A stretch of DNA of 64,000 bases, from the NCBI RefSeq assembly GCF_000717875.1, contig NZ_JOCT01000019.1:113764-177763 (forward strand). Reading direction: 5' to 3'. Position 1 is the first letter of the stretch; each line of letters starts with the position of its first letter. Origin of the DNA: Streptomyces sp. NRRL S-455 (lineage in GTDB: Bacteria > Actinomycetota > Actinomycetes > Streptomycetales > Streptomycetaceae). The position numbers and the translations under genes are program-made. Below are positions 1 to 7,439 of this stretch, piece after piece. The notes beneath the pieces are model-generated. The model saw nothing but the letters and a program-made list of their open reading frames with translations, made no database searches and had not been told where the DNA came from.

Positions 1-52
1 CGCCGTCGCCAGACTCAGCCCCATCCGGTCGCGCCACCTCGTCGTCTCGCAC
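1..52 (-). CDS. Possible first codons of a leftward gene cut by the left edge
   Basis: A GTG at 52-50 on the minus strand is preceded by AGGAG four bases upstream and opens a frame reading VRDDEVARPDGAESGDG to the edge. A competing start is an ATG at 24-22 in another frame, reading MGLSLATA, but it has no well-spaced ribosome binding site. Too little is present to name a product. The Zur-like box just upstream would serve this gene. Confidence 0.25.
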   Translation of the reverse strand, partial: MRDDEVARPDGAESGDG

Positions 53-80
53 CTGACTCCTGAGGGCCCGAGCCTACAGG

Positions 81-95
81 TGGAAACGGTTCTCA
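81..95. promoter_or_regulatory. Zur-like (zinc uptake regulator) box
   Basis: TGGAAACGGTTCTCA followed by TTA matches the actinobacterial Zur consensus TGAAAATGATTTTCA at 11 of 15 positions, and 5 of its 7 position pairs are complementary. It lies between the end of the leftward PLP-enzyme operon and the left edge, so it most likely controls a leftward gene starting near position 50. Zur identity is inferred from the motif only. Confidence 0.45.
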
Positions 96-114
96 TTACG
101 CTTAGTCGGGGTTG

Positions 115-1311
115 TCAGGGAAGTGAAGCAAGAACCGACAGCAGCCGGTCGATCTCCTCGACGGTGTTGTACACATGCAGACTCACCCGCACCGAACCGG
201 TCTTCTCGCCCGCGTCGCCCTGGCAGTGGTGGTCCGAGCGGACCATGAAGCCGTGGCTGAAGAGGATGAAGCCGAGATCCCCCGAGTCGATGGCGTGGTG
301 CCGCAGGGTCACGATGCTCCGGCGCCGCTGCACGGTCGAGTCGGCGGCCAGGCTGAGCGGGCAGCCGAGGACCTCGTAGGCGTCCAGACGGCGCAGACCG
401 TCCGTGAGCCGGGCCGCCAGAGCGGCCGTCCAGCGCTCGACGCGCTCCACCCCGGCGGCGTCCAGCCAGTCCAGGGCCGCCTCCAGGGAGGCGATGCCCA
501 CGGTGTTCGGGGTCCCGGCCCACCCGCCGGGCGCGAAGGCCGGGCCCCGCTCCTGCCGGGCCCACACCGCCCCGGTACCGGGCAGGGCCAGGGCCTTGTG
601 CCCGGAGAAGACGACGAAGTCGACGTCCAGCTCGGCCACGGACACCGGCAGATGCCCGACGCTCTGCGCCGCGTCCAGGCAGATGACCGCGTCCGGGCCG
701 ACCGCCCCGCGGATGCGGTGCACGTTCATGTCACCGCCGTAGACGTGATGCACATGGGTCGTGGCGACGAACCGGGTACGCGGACCGGCCCGTTCGGCCA
801 GCGCACGGTGGTCGTAGTCCCCGGAACCGCTCTGGTACGGCATCGGCACCACCCGGACGTGCACGCCCTCGCGGGCGAGCAGCCGCTGAACCTCCAGCCA
901 GGGCACGATGTTGGCCTGGTGGTCGGCGACCGGGACGACGATCTCGTCGCCGTCCCGCAGGAACCCCGGCAGCCAGTCGCGGGCGATCGCGCGCAGCCCC
1001 TCGGTGGTGCCGCCGGTGAAGTGCACGGTGGAGCGCTCGGGCCGGCGGTCCCCGAGGAACCGGGCGACGCGCTCGCGGGTCCGCTCGACCAGCTCCGTGG
1101 TCCGGTTGGCCCAGGTGTAGGTGCCGCGCGCGGAGTTGGCGTTGCTGGTGGTGAGATACGACTGCACGGCGTCCAGCACGGCCTGCGGCTTCTGTGCCGT
1201 GGCCGCGCTGTCCAGATACGCCAGCTCCGGGTGCCCGGTGACGATGGGGAACTGGGCGCGCAGCGCCTGCTGCCACTGGTGCGGATCGTCGAGCGTGGCC
1301 GGTCCGGTCAT
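115..1311 (-). CDS. SufS-like aminotransferase class V / cysteine desulfurase-family PLP enzyme
   Basis: This is a 398-residue fold-type I PLP enzyme. Visible landmarks are AYLDSAATAQKP near the N-terminus, the HVHHVYGGD region, the cofactor Asp in CLDAAQSVGH, the PLP lysine in FSGHKALALPGTG, and a C-terminal SDHHCQ segment that corresponds to the catalytic-cysteine loop of SufS (VRTGHHC). The closing VYNTVEEIDRL is also SufS-like. Family members move sulfur from cysteine to an acceptor, or act as lyases or aminotransferases on related amino acids. The ATG is chosen because it lies 5 bases after the stop of the upstream gene; a longer upstream reading in this frame only shadows that gene. It is the third gene of a tight operon of PLP enzymes. 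The exact substrate is unknown. Confidence 0.82.
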   Translation of the reverse strand: MTGPATLDDPHQWQQALRAQFPIVTGHPELAYLDSAATAQKPQAVLDAVQSYLTTSNANSARGTYTWANRTTELVERTRERVARFLGDRRPERSTVHFTGGTTEGLRAIARDWLPGFLRDGDEIVVPVADHQANIVPWLEVQRLLAREGVHVRVVPMPYQSGSGDYDHRALAERAGPRTRFVATTHVHHVYGGDMNVHRIRGAVGPDAVICLDAAQSVGHLPVSVAELDVDFVVFSGHKALALPGTGAVWARQERGPAFAPGGWAGTPNTVGIASLEAALDWLDAAGVERVERWTAALAARLTDGLRRLDAYEVLGCPLSLAADSTVQRRRSIVTLRHHAIDSGDLGFILFSHGFMVRSDHHCQGDAGEKTGSVRVSLHVYNTVEEIDRLLSVLASLP

Positions 1312-1316
1312 GGCGC

Positions 1317-2657
1317 TCAGTCCCGCACCAGCGGGGCGCCCGCGTCCCGCCAGGCGATGATGCCGCCGGTCAGGCTGCGCGCGTCCGGGTGACCCATGCG
1401 GGTCAGCAGTGCCGCGTACCGGGCGGACTGCTGGCCCACCGGGCAGGCCAGCAGCACGGGCTGGCGTCGGCTGAACGGCAGCCCGCCGTGGAGGAGTTCG
1501 GCGAACAGCTCGTCGACGATGTTGACCGACCCGTCGATGTGCAGCGCCGCGTACGCGTAGGGGCTGCGCAGGTCGACCACGAGCGGCCGGGCGGACTCGA
1601 TCCACCGCCGGGCTTCGGCCACGGTGACCGAGGGCGCTCCGCTCACCTCGGCGTCGGTCAGGTCGGCCGGCGAGTTCCTCCGGGCCGGCCGGCCCAGCAG
1701 ATCGGGCCGCCGCTGCCGGACGTAGCTCAGATAGCTCTCCACGCGGTCGCAGACGATGAACACCGCGGTCCGGCGCTCCGTCAGTTCCTCGCCGCGCTCG
1801 GTCAACTCCTCGTCGAGCGGGCGCAGATGGCGGGCGGCCCCGAAGTAGGCGGCGCCCGAGGTGGGTCCGCCCAGGATGCCGCAGCGGCGGTTCAGGACCA
1901 GCATCCCCTCGATCGCCTCGTCGGCGCTCACCGACTCCAGCGTGTCGTACGTCCCGGGATCGAACAGGCCGACCTCCTGCACCTCGTCGATGGTGCGGAT
2001 CCCCGGGATGAAGTCGGACTTGGCCGCGACCAGTCCGACCACCCGCACCGACGGGTCCTCCTGGCGCAGCGCGCGGGCCACGCCCGTGGAGGAACCGGCC
2101 GTGCCCACACACGCCACGAACCAGTCCGGCACCCGGCCGTCCAGGTCCTTGACGATCTCCGGGCCGGTGCCGGTGAGGTGCGCCTCGGTGTTGCGCGGGT
2201 TGAAGTACTGGTCGGTGTGCAGATGGGCGCTGCCGGAGGCGGACAGCGTCCGGTGGAAGAGGGTCAGCGGGTCGTCCGTCGCGGTCGGGTCCAGGCACTC
2301 GCTCTGCCCGGGCAGTTCTTCGATCTCCGCGCCGAGCAGCAGCAGCAGGTCCTTGATCTCCGGGACCCGCATCCGGTTGGTGACGCTCTTGAAGTCGAGA
2401 CCGTGCATGCCCGCGACGACCGCCAGCGCCTTCGCCGTGTTGCCGCTCGACAACTCCACGACCTGACTGCCCTGTTCGACCGCGCCGGCCAGCAGGGGGC
2501 GCGCCATGCTCCAGGCCGCCCGGTCCTTCACCGACCCCCAGGGGTTGAGCATCTCCAGCTTGGCGAACAGGTCGATGTTCCGCAGCCCGTGCACGGCCGG
2601 GTCGATCCGCACCAGCGGGGTGTTGCCGATCGCATCGGTGATGCTGTCGTACCTCAC
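1317..2657 (-). CDS. Cysteine synthase-like PLP enzyme fused to a C-terminal rhodanese domain
   Basis: The 446-residue protein has a fold-type II PLP domain over roughly residues 1-330. It shows the PLP lysine in NPWGSVKDRAA (Lys44), a substrate loop SSGNTAKA close to the canonical TSGNTG, and the phosphate-binding loop GTAGSSTG. A rhodanese domain (about 340-446) follows, with a CxxGxxS active site in LACPVGQQS. The Trp in NPWGSVKDR is unusual, since most cysteine synthases have Gly or Thr there. The GTG start overlaps the stop of the preceding gene as GTGA, with a GGGGGGAT ribosome site, so translation is coupled. The rhodanese fusion and the SufS-like neighbour suggest a sulfur-handling step. 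An alternative is an SbnA-like enzyme that makes a diaminopropionate-type building block. Confidence 0.8.
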   Translation of the reverse strand: MRYDSITDAIGNTPLVRIDPAVHGLRNIDLFAKLEMLNPWGSVKDRAAWSMARPLLAGAVEQGSQVVELSSGNTAKALAVVAGMHGLDFKSVTNRMRVPEIKDLLLLLGAEIEELPGQSECLDPTATDDPLTLFHRTLSASGSAHLHTDQYFNPRNTEAHLTGTGPEIVKDLDGRVPDWFVACVGTAGSSTGVARALRQEDPSVRVVGLVAAKSDFIPGIRTIDEVQEVGLFDPGTYDTLESVSADEAIEGMLVLNRRCGILGGPTSGAAYFGAARHLRPLDEELTERGEELTERRTAVFIVCDRVESYLSYVRQRRPDLLGRPARRNSPADLTDAEVSGAPSVTVAEARRWIESARPLVVDLRSPYAYAALHIDGSVNIVDELFAELLHGGLPFSRRQPVLLACPVGQQSARYAALLTRMGHPDARSLTGGIIAWRDAGAPLVRD

Positions 2658-4126
2658 TGGGATCCCCCCGAGGGCGTGGTCGGCCAGAACAGTTCGTCGA
2701 GGCACCAGCGCCACAGGTCGCCCTCCTGCCAGGCGGCGACCTTGCGGGCGGCGGGCTGGTGCTGGGCGCGGGTGGCGTGGAAGTCCATGACGTAACCGGC
2801 GGTGTTGGCGAAGGCCAGCAGGTCGCCCGGTTCCGGGCGGCGCGGCAGGAACACCGTACGGCGGGTGATCAGGTCCGTCTCCAGGCAGAGACTGCCGAGG
2901 AGATGCACGGCGACGGGACCGGAGCCGCTGAGCGACCCCGTCGGGCTTCTCGGTACGACGACCGGGTCCATGAGCACTCCGTGGTCCTCCAGGGCGATGT
3001 CGTCCGCCTTCGCCGCCAGCCGTACGAGGAGTTCACCGCCGGTCTCCTGGGCGCGGACCTCCAGCACTCTCGCCAGTGTCAGCCCGCACTGGTCCAGCAG
3101 TGCCCGGCCGGGTTCGGTGTGCAGGTCGTAGAGGTGCTCCAGCAGCAGCGCGGCCAGCGGCCGGCCGCCGAGGGAGGCGGCGGGACGGGACAGCAGCTCG
3201 TCCAGGTACGCCGCGCCCGCGAGGGGCCGGTGGGCGGGGTAGAGGCCCAGCGCGCCCCGCAGGGTGCCGGACTCCTCGCGCAGCCCGTAGCCGTGACCTC
3301 CCCACGTCAGCGGCGGACGCCGGCCCAGCACGGCCGACGTCAGCGCGGTCGTGTACGCCTCCCACTGCTCCCGCTCGGCCAGGTAGCTGACGCCGAACCC
3401 GCCGCCGATGTCCACCGCCCGGGGCCGTAACCCCCGGCTCCGGCACGCCTCCAGAGCGGCCAGACAGCCCTCGAGCGCGGTCGCCTTCTCCGCGACGCTG
3501 GTGGTGTCCAGGTGGTAGGCCACGCCGACCGGATCGACCGCGTCACCGTGCCGCTCGACCGCCTCCAGCAGGGCGTCCAACTCCCGTACGGGAGTGCCGA
3601 ACCGGCTACGGCGGCTCAGCACGCGCACACCCGGCGTCTCGAACCCCGACAGACGCAGCAGCACTCGCACCGGGGCGAGCGCGTGCGCCCGCACCAGGGC
3701 GGCCAGCTGGTCCAGCTCGGCGGTCGTGTCCACGCTGACGGTCACGCCCGTACGGGCCGCGAGCCACAGGAACTCGGGGTTCTTCGGCCCTGTGGCCGTG
3801 ATCCGGTCGCCGGTGAAACCGGCCCCCAGGGCGTGCTGCAACTCGCCCAGGGACGCGACGTCGACGCCCGCGTCCGTGGTGGCGAGGCGGCGCAGCAGCG
3901 CGCTGGACCGGTTGGCCTTGTGGGCGAAGAAGACCTGGCCGGACAGATGGTGCGTGCGATACACCGACCGGAACCCGTCCAGGTTCTCCGCGATCTGGTC
4001 CGGCACCACGACGTGCAGGGGTGAGCCGAGCGCGTCGCTGAGCGTGTGCAGCGTCCCGGTCGCCGCCAGGAGCGACCCGAGCCGGGGTGCCAGCCGGGGT
4101 TCCAGATACAAGGGCCGGCCGTCCAT
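2654..4126 (-). CDS. Fold-type III PLP-dependent decarboxylase-like protein (Y4yA type)
   Basis: This 490-residue protein is related to diaminopimelate/ornithine decarboxylases. The PLP lysine is Lys70 in FFAHKANRSS, the glycine-rich phosphate loop is VDIGGGFGV near residue 245, and a GSLCLETD segment near 415 replaces the CESGD motif of true diaminopimelate decarboxylase. It is longer than that enzyme (about 420-460 residues). These differences argue against lysine biosynthesis and for a Y4yA-type enzyme, a group found beside cysteine-synthase-like genes; SbnH of staphyloferrin B synthesis is a functional parallel. It is the first gene of the operon and its last codons overlap the next start. 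No clear operator was seen upstream of its ATG. Confidence 0.75.
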   Translation of the reverse strand: MDGRPLYLEPRLAPRLGSLLAATGTLHTLSDALGSPLHVVVPDQIAENLDGFRSVYRTHHLSGQVFFAHKANRSSALLRRLATTDAGVDVASLGELQHALGAGFTGDRITATGPKNPEFLWLAARTGVTVSVDTTAELDQLAALVRAHALAPVRVLLRLSGFETPGVRVLSRRSRFGTPVRELDALLEAVERHGDAVDPVGVAYHLDTTSVAEKATALEGCLAALEACRSRGLRPRAVDIGGGFGVSYLAEREQWEAYTTALTSAVLGRRPPLTWGGHGYGLREESGTLRGALGLYPAHRPLAGAAYLDELLSRPAASLGGRPLAALLLEHLYDLHTEPGRALLDQCGLTLARVLEVRAQETGGELLVRLAAKADDIALEDHGVLMDPVVVPRSPTGSLSGSGPVAVHLLGSLCLETDLITRRTVFLPRRPEPGDLLAFANTAGYVMDFHATRAQHQPAARKVAAWQEGDLWRWCLDELFWPTTPSGGSQ

Positions 4127-4676
4127 GCGCGCTCCCTCCCCTGAAGCCGCGCGCCCGGTGTCCGGGCACGTCCCGACACTCCCCGCGTTTCGCCGTATAG
4201 CCCCTATCCATTCTTCGGTCGCTTTACGCCCGGAACGGGCCGGTCCCGTCCCGTCGCACCAGCCCGTCGCTCACCGCGTACCGCACGCCGTCCCAGGAGT
4301 GGCCCCGTCGCCGAATCGAGATCGATCCGGAGCCCGATGCCCAGTTCGGCCCGCGGCCGCTCGACCCCGTCCGGGCTGCCGACTTCGTCACCGGCAACCG
4401 TCTTGGGCGCCCGTGGATCAGGGCGGACCCGGAAGGGGGGCGGCAGGGCGGTCCGGGGAGTTGAGGCGCAGGACGGCGCCCGGTGACATCGGGGCCCCTT
4501 CGACGCCTTCACCGGCCGGTCGGCCAGATTGCCGAGGGCCGGGGAGTACCGGCCAGAGCCGGGGGCGACTGCCGCCCGTAAGGCGCTCAAATGGTCGACG
4601 AGCACCCCGACCCTGGATACGGCATATGGCCGTATCCAGGGTCGCAGCGACTGGCACACGGGTCATGCTGGGCTCC
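4127..4676. other. Intergenic region between divergent genes (PLP operon and alpha/beta hydrolase)
   Basis: About 550 bases carry no convincing gene. Frames of 100-200 codons exist on both strands but show no domain, no good ribosome site and no plausible partner. The region must hold the promoter of the leftward PLP operon. Its only strong structure is the 37-bp palindrome annotated separately. Confidence 0.5.
4608..4644. promoter_or_regulatory. 37-bp perfect palindrome, candidate operator
   Basis: Two arms of 16 bases, CGACCCTGGATACGGC and its exact reverse complement, flank the 5-base centre ATATG. The palindrome lies about 30 bases upstream of the alpha/beta hydrolase start and has no T-tract, so a dimeric repressor site (TetR or MarR type) is more likely than a terminator. 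An ATG in the centre (4626) is in frame with the hydrolase; if it were the start, the palindrome would overlap the beginning of the coding sequence. Confidence 0.6.
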
Positions 4677-5639
4677 ATGGACGTCCGCCCCTTGAGTTCG
4701 CGGTCAGCGACGGAAGACAGCCCGGGCCTGGCCACTGCCGCCGGACGCGGTCAGCAGCCGCGAAAGCTGTCTCCGGGGGTGCGCCCGGTCACCCTCGACG
4801 CGAACGGCATCACCCTTTCCGGCTTGCTGAGTGAGCCGGCCCAGGATCCGCCGCGCGCTGTGATCGTCGCCCTGCACGGCGGTGGCGTGAATGCCGGGTA
4901 CTTCGACGGCCAGGCGCACCCCGACGTGTCCCTGCTGACGCTGGGCGCGGGCCTGGGCTACACGGTGCTGGCTCTGGACCGCCCGGGTTACGGGGCCTCC
5001 GCCGCCGGCCTTCCGGGCGGGCAGAGACTCAGCGCGCAGGCCACCACCGTCCGTGCGGCGATCGCCGCCTTCACCGCTGCCCATGCCTCAGGGGCCGGCA
5101 CGCTGGTGCTGGGCCACTCGTTCGGCGCCAAGGTCGCTTTCGCCGTGGCCGCCGACTGGCACGCGCCGGCGCTGCTGGGCGTGGATGTCTCCGGGTGCGG
5201 CCGCCGGCTGGCCGTACCCGCCGGCCGGCTCGACCCCGACCGGAGTGAGGGGCTGCGGCACCGGAACTGGGGACCCCTGAACCTGTATCCGCCCGACACG
5301 TTCCGGATGAGCCGGACGGTCGTGGCGACCATGCCGGCTCAGGAGTTCAGCACGGTGGCGGGCTGGATGCGGCTGTCGGCGGGGATCCTGCCGCGGGTCC
5401 GCGTCCCGGTCCGGCTCACCTTCGCGCAGCACGAGTCGTGGTGGGGCCGTGAGGACGATGACGTCGCCGACCTGATGGGACATCTGTCGGCGGCCCCCCG
5501 GATCGTCGTCGACCATCTCCCGCACGCCGGGCACAACATCAGCCTCGGCTGGGCTGCCCGCGCGTACCACCTCAAGGCGCTGGCATTCGCCGAGGAGTGC
5601 CTGACCGCTCGGGCTCACCAGGCGCGGCAAGACCGCTGA
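4677..5639 (+). CDS. Alpha/beta hydrolase
   Basis: A 320-residue serine hydrolase. The oxyanion region is VALHGGGVNAGYFDG, the nucleophile elbow is LGHSFGAK, and the late His lies in LPHAGHNIS. It has no signal peptide, so it is probably cytoplasmic. Three in-frame ATGs (4626, 4665, 4677) are possible and none has a strong ribosome binding site; 4677 is chosen because clearly structured protein begins shortly after it. The upstream palindrome suggests dedicated repression. It ends 21 bases before the convergent sugar isomerase gene. The substrate cannot be read from sequence. Confidence 0.75.
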   Translation: MDVRPLSSRSATEDSPGLATAAGRGQQPRKLSPGVRPVTLDANGITLSGLLSEPAQDPPRAVIVALHGGGVNAGYFDGQAHPDVSLLTLGAGLGYTVLALDRPGYGASAAGLPGGQRLSAQATTVRAAIAAFTAAHASGAGTLVLGHSFGAKVAFAVAADWHAPALLGVDVSGCGRRLAVPAGRLDPDRSEGLRHRNWGPLNLYPPDTFRMSRTVVATMPAQEFSTVAGWMRLSAGILPRVRVPVRLTFAQHESWWGREDDDVADLMGHLSAAPRIVVDHLPHAGHNISLGWAARAYHLKALAFAEECLTARAHQARQDR

Positions 5640-5660
5640 GCGGCACGCGTGGCCATGTTC

Positions 5661-6542
5661 TCAGCCGGTCCGCCAGGCGGCATCGAGCGCTGTCCGGTTG
5701 GCGCGGACCAGCTCGTGCAGATCCGTCTCGTACAGGGAGTCGGGCACCTGGTCGGAGAAGATCTCCAGCACACATGGCCCGCGGTACCCGGCACCGTGCA
5801 CGGCGCGCAGCAGCGGACCCACGGGTATGTCACCGGTACCGACGGTGCGCCTGTCCATGGGGGAGCGGGGTGTGCGCCAGTCGCTGACCTGGAGCAGGAA
5901 CAGACGGTCGGGGGCGGTGTCGAGCGTGGCCGTCAGCTCGCTGTCCTGCCACAGATTCCACAGGTCCAGGCAGACGCCCACGTTCTCCCGGTCGACCTCC
6001 TGGACGATGTCCAGCGCCTGCCGGTACGTCCAGATGGCGGTCTCCGTGTTGATGAGCACCGGGTTGAGCGGCTCCAGCGCGACCCGTACGCCATGCTCCG
6101 CGGCGATGCCGGCCAGTTCCCGATGATGGGCGATCACCCCATCCACGGCCCGGTGCAGGTTCCCGTCCGGCGCGGGACCGGTGTTGGTCACGAAGACCGC
6201 GTCCGGCGCCACGGGGGCGATCAGCTCCACGCTCCGGCGGAAGCGGGCCAGCCGGTCGCGCCTGTCGGTGGGCTCCGGCTGCGTCCGGCTGGGGAAGACG
6301 GTGCGTACGGCCGGCTGCACCGAACTGATCGGCAGGCCCGCGTCGGCGACCGCGGCGAGCTGCGCCCTGGCCAGGCCGGGGCTCTCGCCGCCGTCGCCCC
6401 GGGCGCCGAGTTTGGCCTCGCACAGCTCCATGGCCTCGACGCCGAGCCGTGCGTAGCGCTCCACGTCCTCCTCGAAGGACCACGGCATCGTGGTGAACTG
6501 GTTGACGCCGTACGCGAAGGGAAGGGCGGCGGTGTCGTTCAT
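5661..6542 (-). CDS. Sugar phosphate isomerase/epimerase (xylose isomerase-like TIM barrel)
   Basis: A 293-residue TIM-barrel protein of the AP endonuclease 2 / IolE-type family. Metal-site and barrel segments visible are VALEPLNP, VCLDLWNLWQ, LQVSDWR and CVLEIFSD. The ATG overlaps the stop of the upstream hydrolase as ATGA, so the two are translationally coupled. Together with the hydrolase, ManA and SDR genes upstream it forms a leftward operon, which suggests conversion of a sugar or cyclitol derivative. The substrate is not known. Confidence 0.8.
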   Translation of the reverse strand: MNDTAALPFAYGVNQFTTMPWSFEEDVERYARLGVEAMELCEAKLGARGDGGESPGLARAQLAAVADAGLPISSVQPAVRTVFPSRTQPEPTDRRDRLARFRRSVELIAPVAPDAVFVTNTGPAPDGNLHRAVDGVIAHHRELAGIAAEHGVRVALEPLNPVLINTETAIWTYRQALDIVQEVDRENVGVCLDLWNLWQDSELTATLDTAPDRLFLLQVSDWRTPRSPMDRRTVGTGDIPVGPLLRAVHGAGYRGPCVLEIFSDQVPDSLYETDLHELVRANRTALDAAWRTG

Positions 6543-7405
6543 GTCAGGGTGTCCGTGTCCGTGTCCGTGTTCGTTTCCGTGTCGGTCTCGGTCTCGGCCT
6601 CGGTGAGGAACTCCGCGACCGTGCGGTTGAACTTCTCCGGTTCGTCGAAGAACAGCGCATGGCCGCCGTGGTCGAAGAAGACGGTCCTGGCGCCAGGGAT
6701 CGCCTCGCCGACCCACGCCGGCCCCTGCCAGGGGAACACCTCGTCCCGGCGGGCCACGAGGACGAGGCTGGGCAGTCGGACGGTGGGCAGCAGATCACGC
6801 CAGTCGTACCGGGTGTGGTCCGCCATCAGCGCGCTGCGCGCCCACGGCGGTGACTTGGCCATCTCCCCGAGGAACAACTCCCTTTCCTCCCCGGTGGGTT
6901 CGGTGGCGAACACCGTGTCGATCTGGTCCCGGTCGAAGGCGGGCGGATCGCAGGTGAGCTGGGTCTGCAAGGCGGCCAGGGACGCGTCGTCGTAGCAGGT
7001 GGCGTGTGCGTGCTTCCAGTCCTGGGCGTAGTACTGGCGGGGCGCCTGCTCGACGAAGACCGCCCGCGCCAGCCGGTGCCGGCCGAAGAGTTCCAGATAG
7101 CTCCAGATGACGGGGCAGCCCAGTGACCAGCCCAGAACCGTCACCTCGCGCAGGTCGAGCGCTTCGAGAAGATCGAACAGGTCCCTGGCGAGCCGTGGGA
7201 CGCGATAACCGTGGGGTGGTGTGCCGGAGTCGCCGTGCCCGCGCAGATCGACGGTGATGACCCGGGCGTGTTCCGCCAGAGCGTCCACATTGCGGGTGAA
7301 GAACCGGCCGCTGAAGCCCCAGCCGTGGATCAGGACCAGCGGCGGTCCGCTTCCGTGTTCCTCGTAGTGAAGGGTCACGCCGTCGTTGGTGGTGATGTCA
7401 CCCAT
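6539..7405 (-). CDS. Alpha/beta hydrolase with an Asp/Thr/Glu repeat tail
   Basis: A 288-residue protein of the alpha/beta hydrolase fold. LVLIHGWGFSG is the oxyanion strand, LRGHGDSG the following turn, VLGWSLGCP the nucleophile elbow (Ser in GWSLG), and DHGGHALFF the catalytic His. The last 16 residues form a low-complexity acidic tail of repeated TD/TE units, encoded by an imperfect hexanucleotide repeat. The tail lies outside the catalytic fold and overlaps the start of the next gene. A lactonase, esterase or haloperoxidase-like role is possible. The only candidate ribosome site, GGAAAGG, is rather far upstream of the ATG. Confidence 0.8.
   Translation of the reverse strand: MGDITTNDGVTLHYEEHGSGPPLVLIHGWGFSGRFFTRNVDALAEHARVITVDLRGHGDSGTPPHGYRVPRLARDLFDLLEALDLREVTVLGWSLGCPVIWSYLELFGRHRLARAVFVEQAPRQYYAQDWKHAHATCYDDASLAALQTQLTCDPPAFDRDQIDTVFATEPTGEERELFLGEMAKSPPWARSALMADHTRYDWRDLLPTVRLPSLVLVARRDEVFPWQGPAWVGEAIPGARTVFFDHGGHALFFDEPEKFNRTVAEFLTEAETETDTETNTDTDTDTLT
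6549..6605 (-). repeat. Imperfect hexanucleotide tandem repeat in the hydrolase 3' end
   Basis: On the plus strand the repeat reads GTGTCC copied several times, then drifts to GTGTTC, GTTTCC, GGTCTC and GGCCTC. Unit length 6 keeps the frame, so changes in copy number would only lengthen or shorten the acidic tail. It lies directly before the ATGA junction with the isomerase gene. Confidence 0.7.
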
Positions 7406-7439
7406 CCGTGGTGTGCGCCTTTCCCGTCGTTCTCTGCTG

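Noticed and set aside
4204..4735. Two minus-strand frames of 105-151 codons upstream of the hydrolase
   Set aside because: No recognisable domain or ribosome site; similarity between strands here comes from the palindrome.
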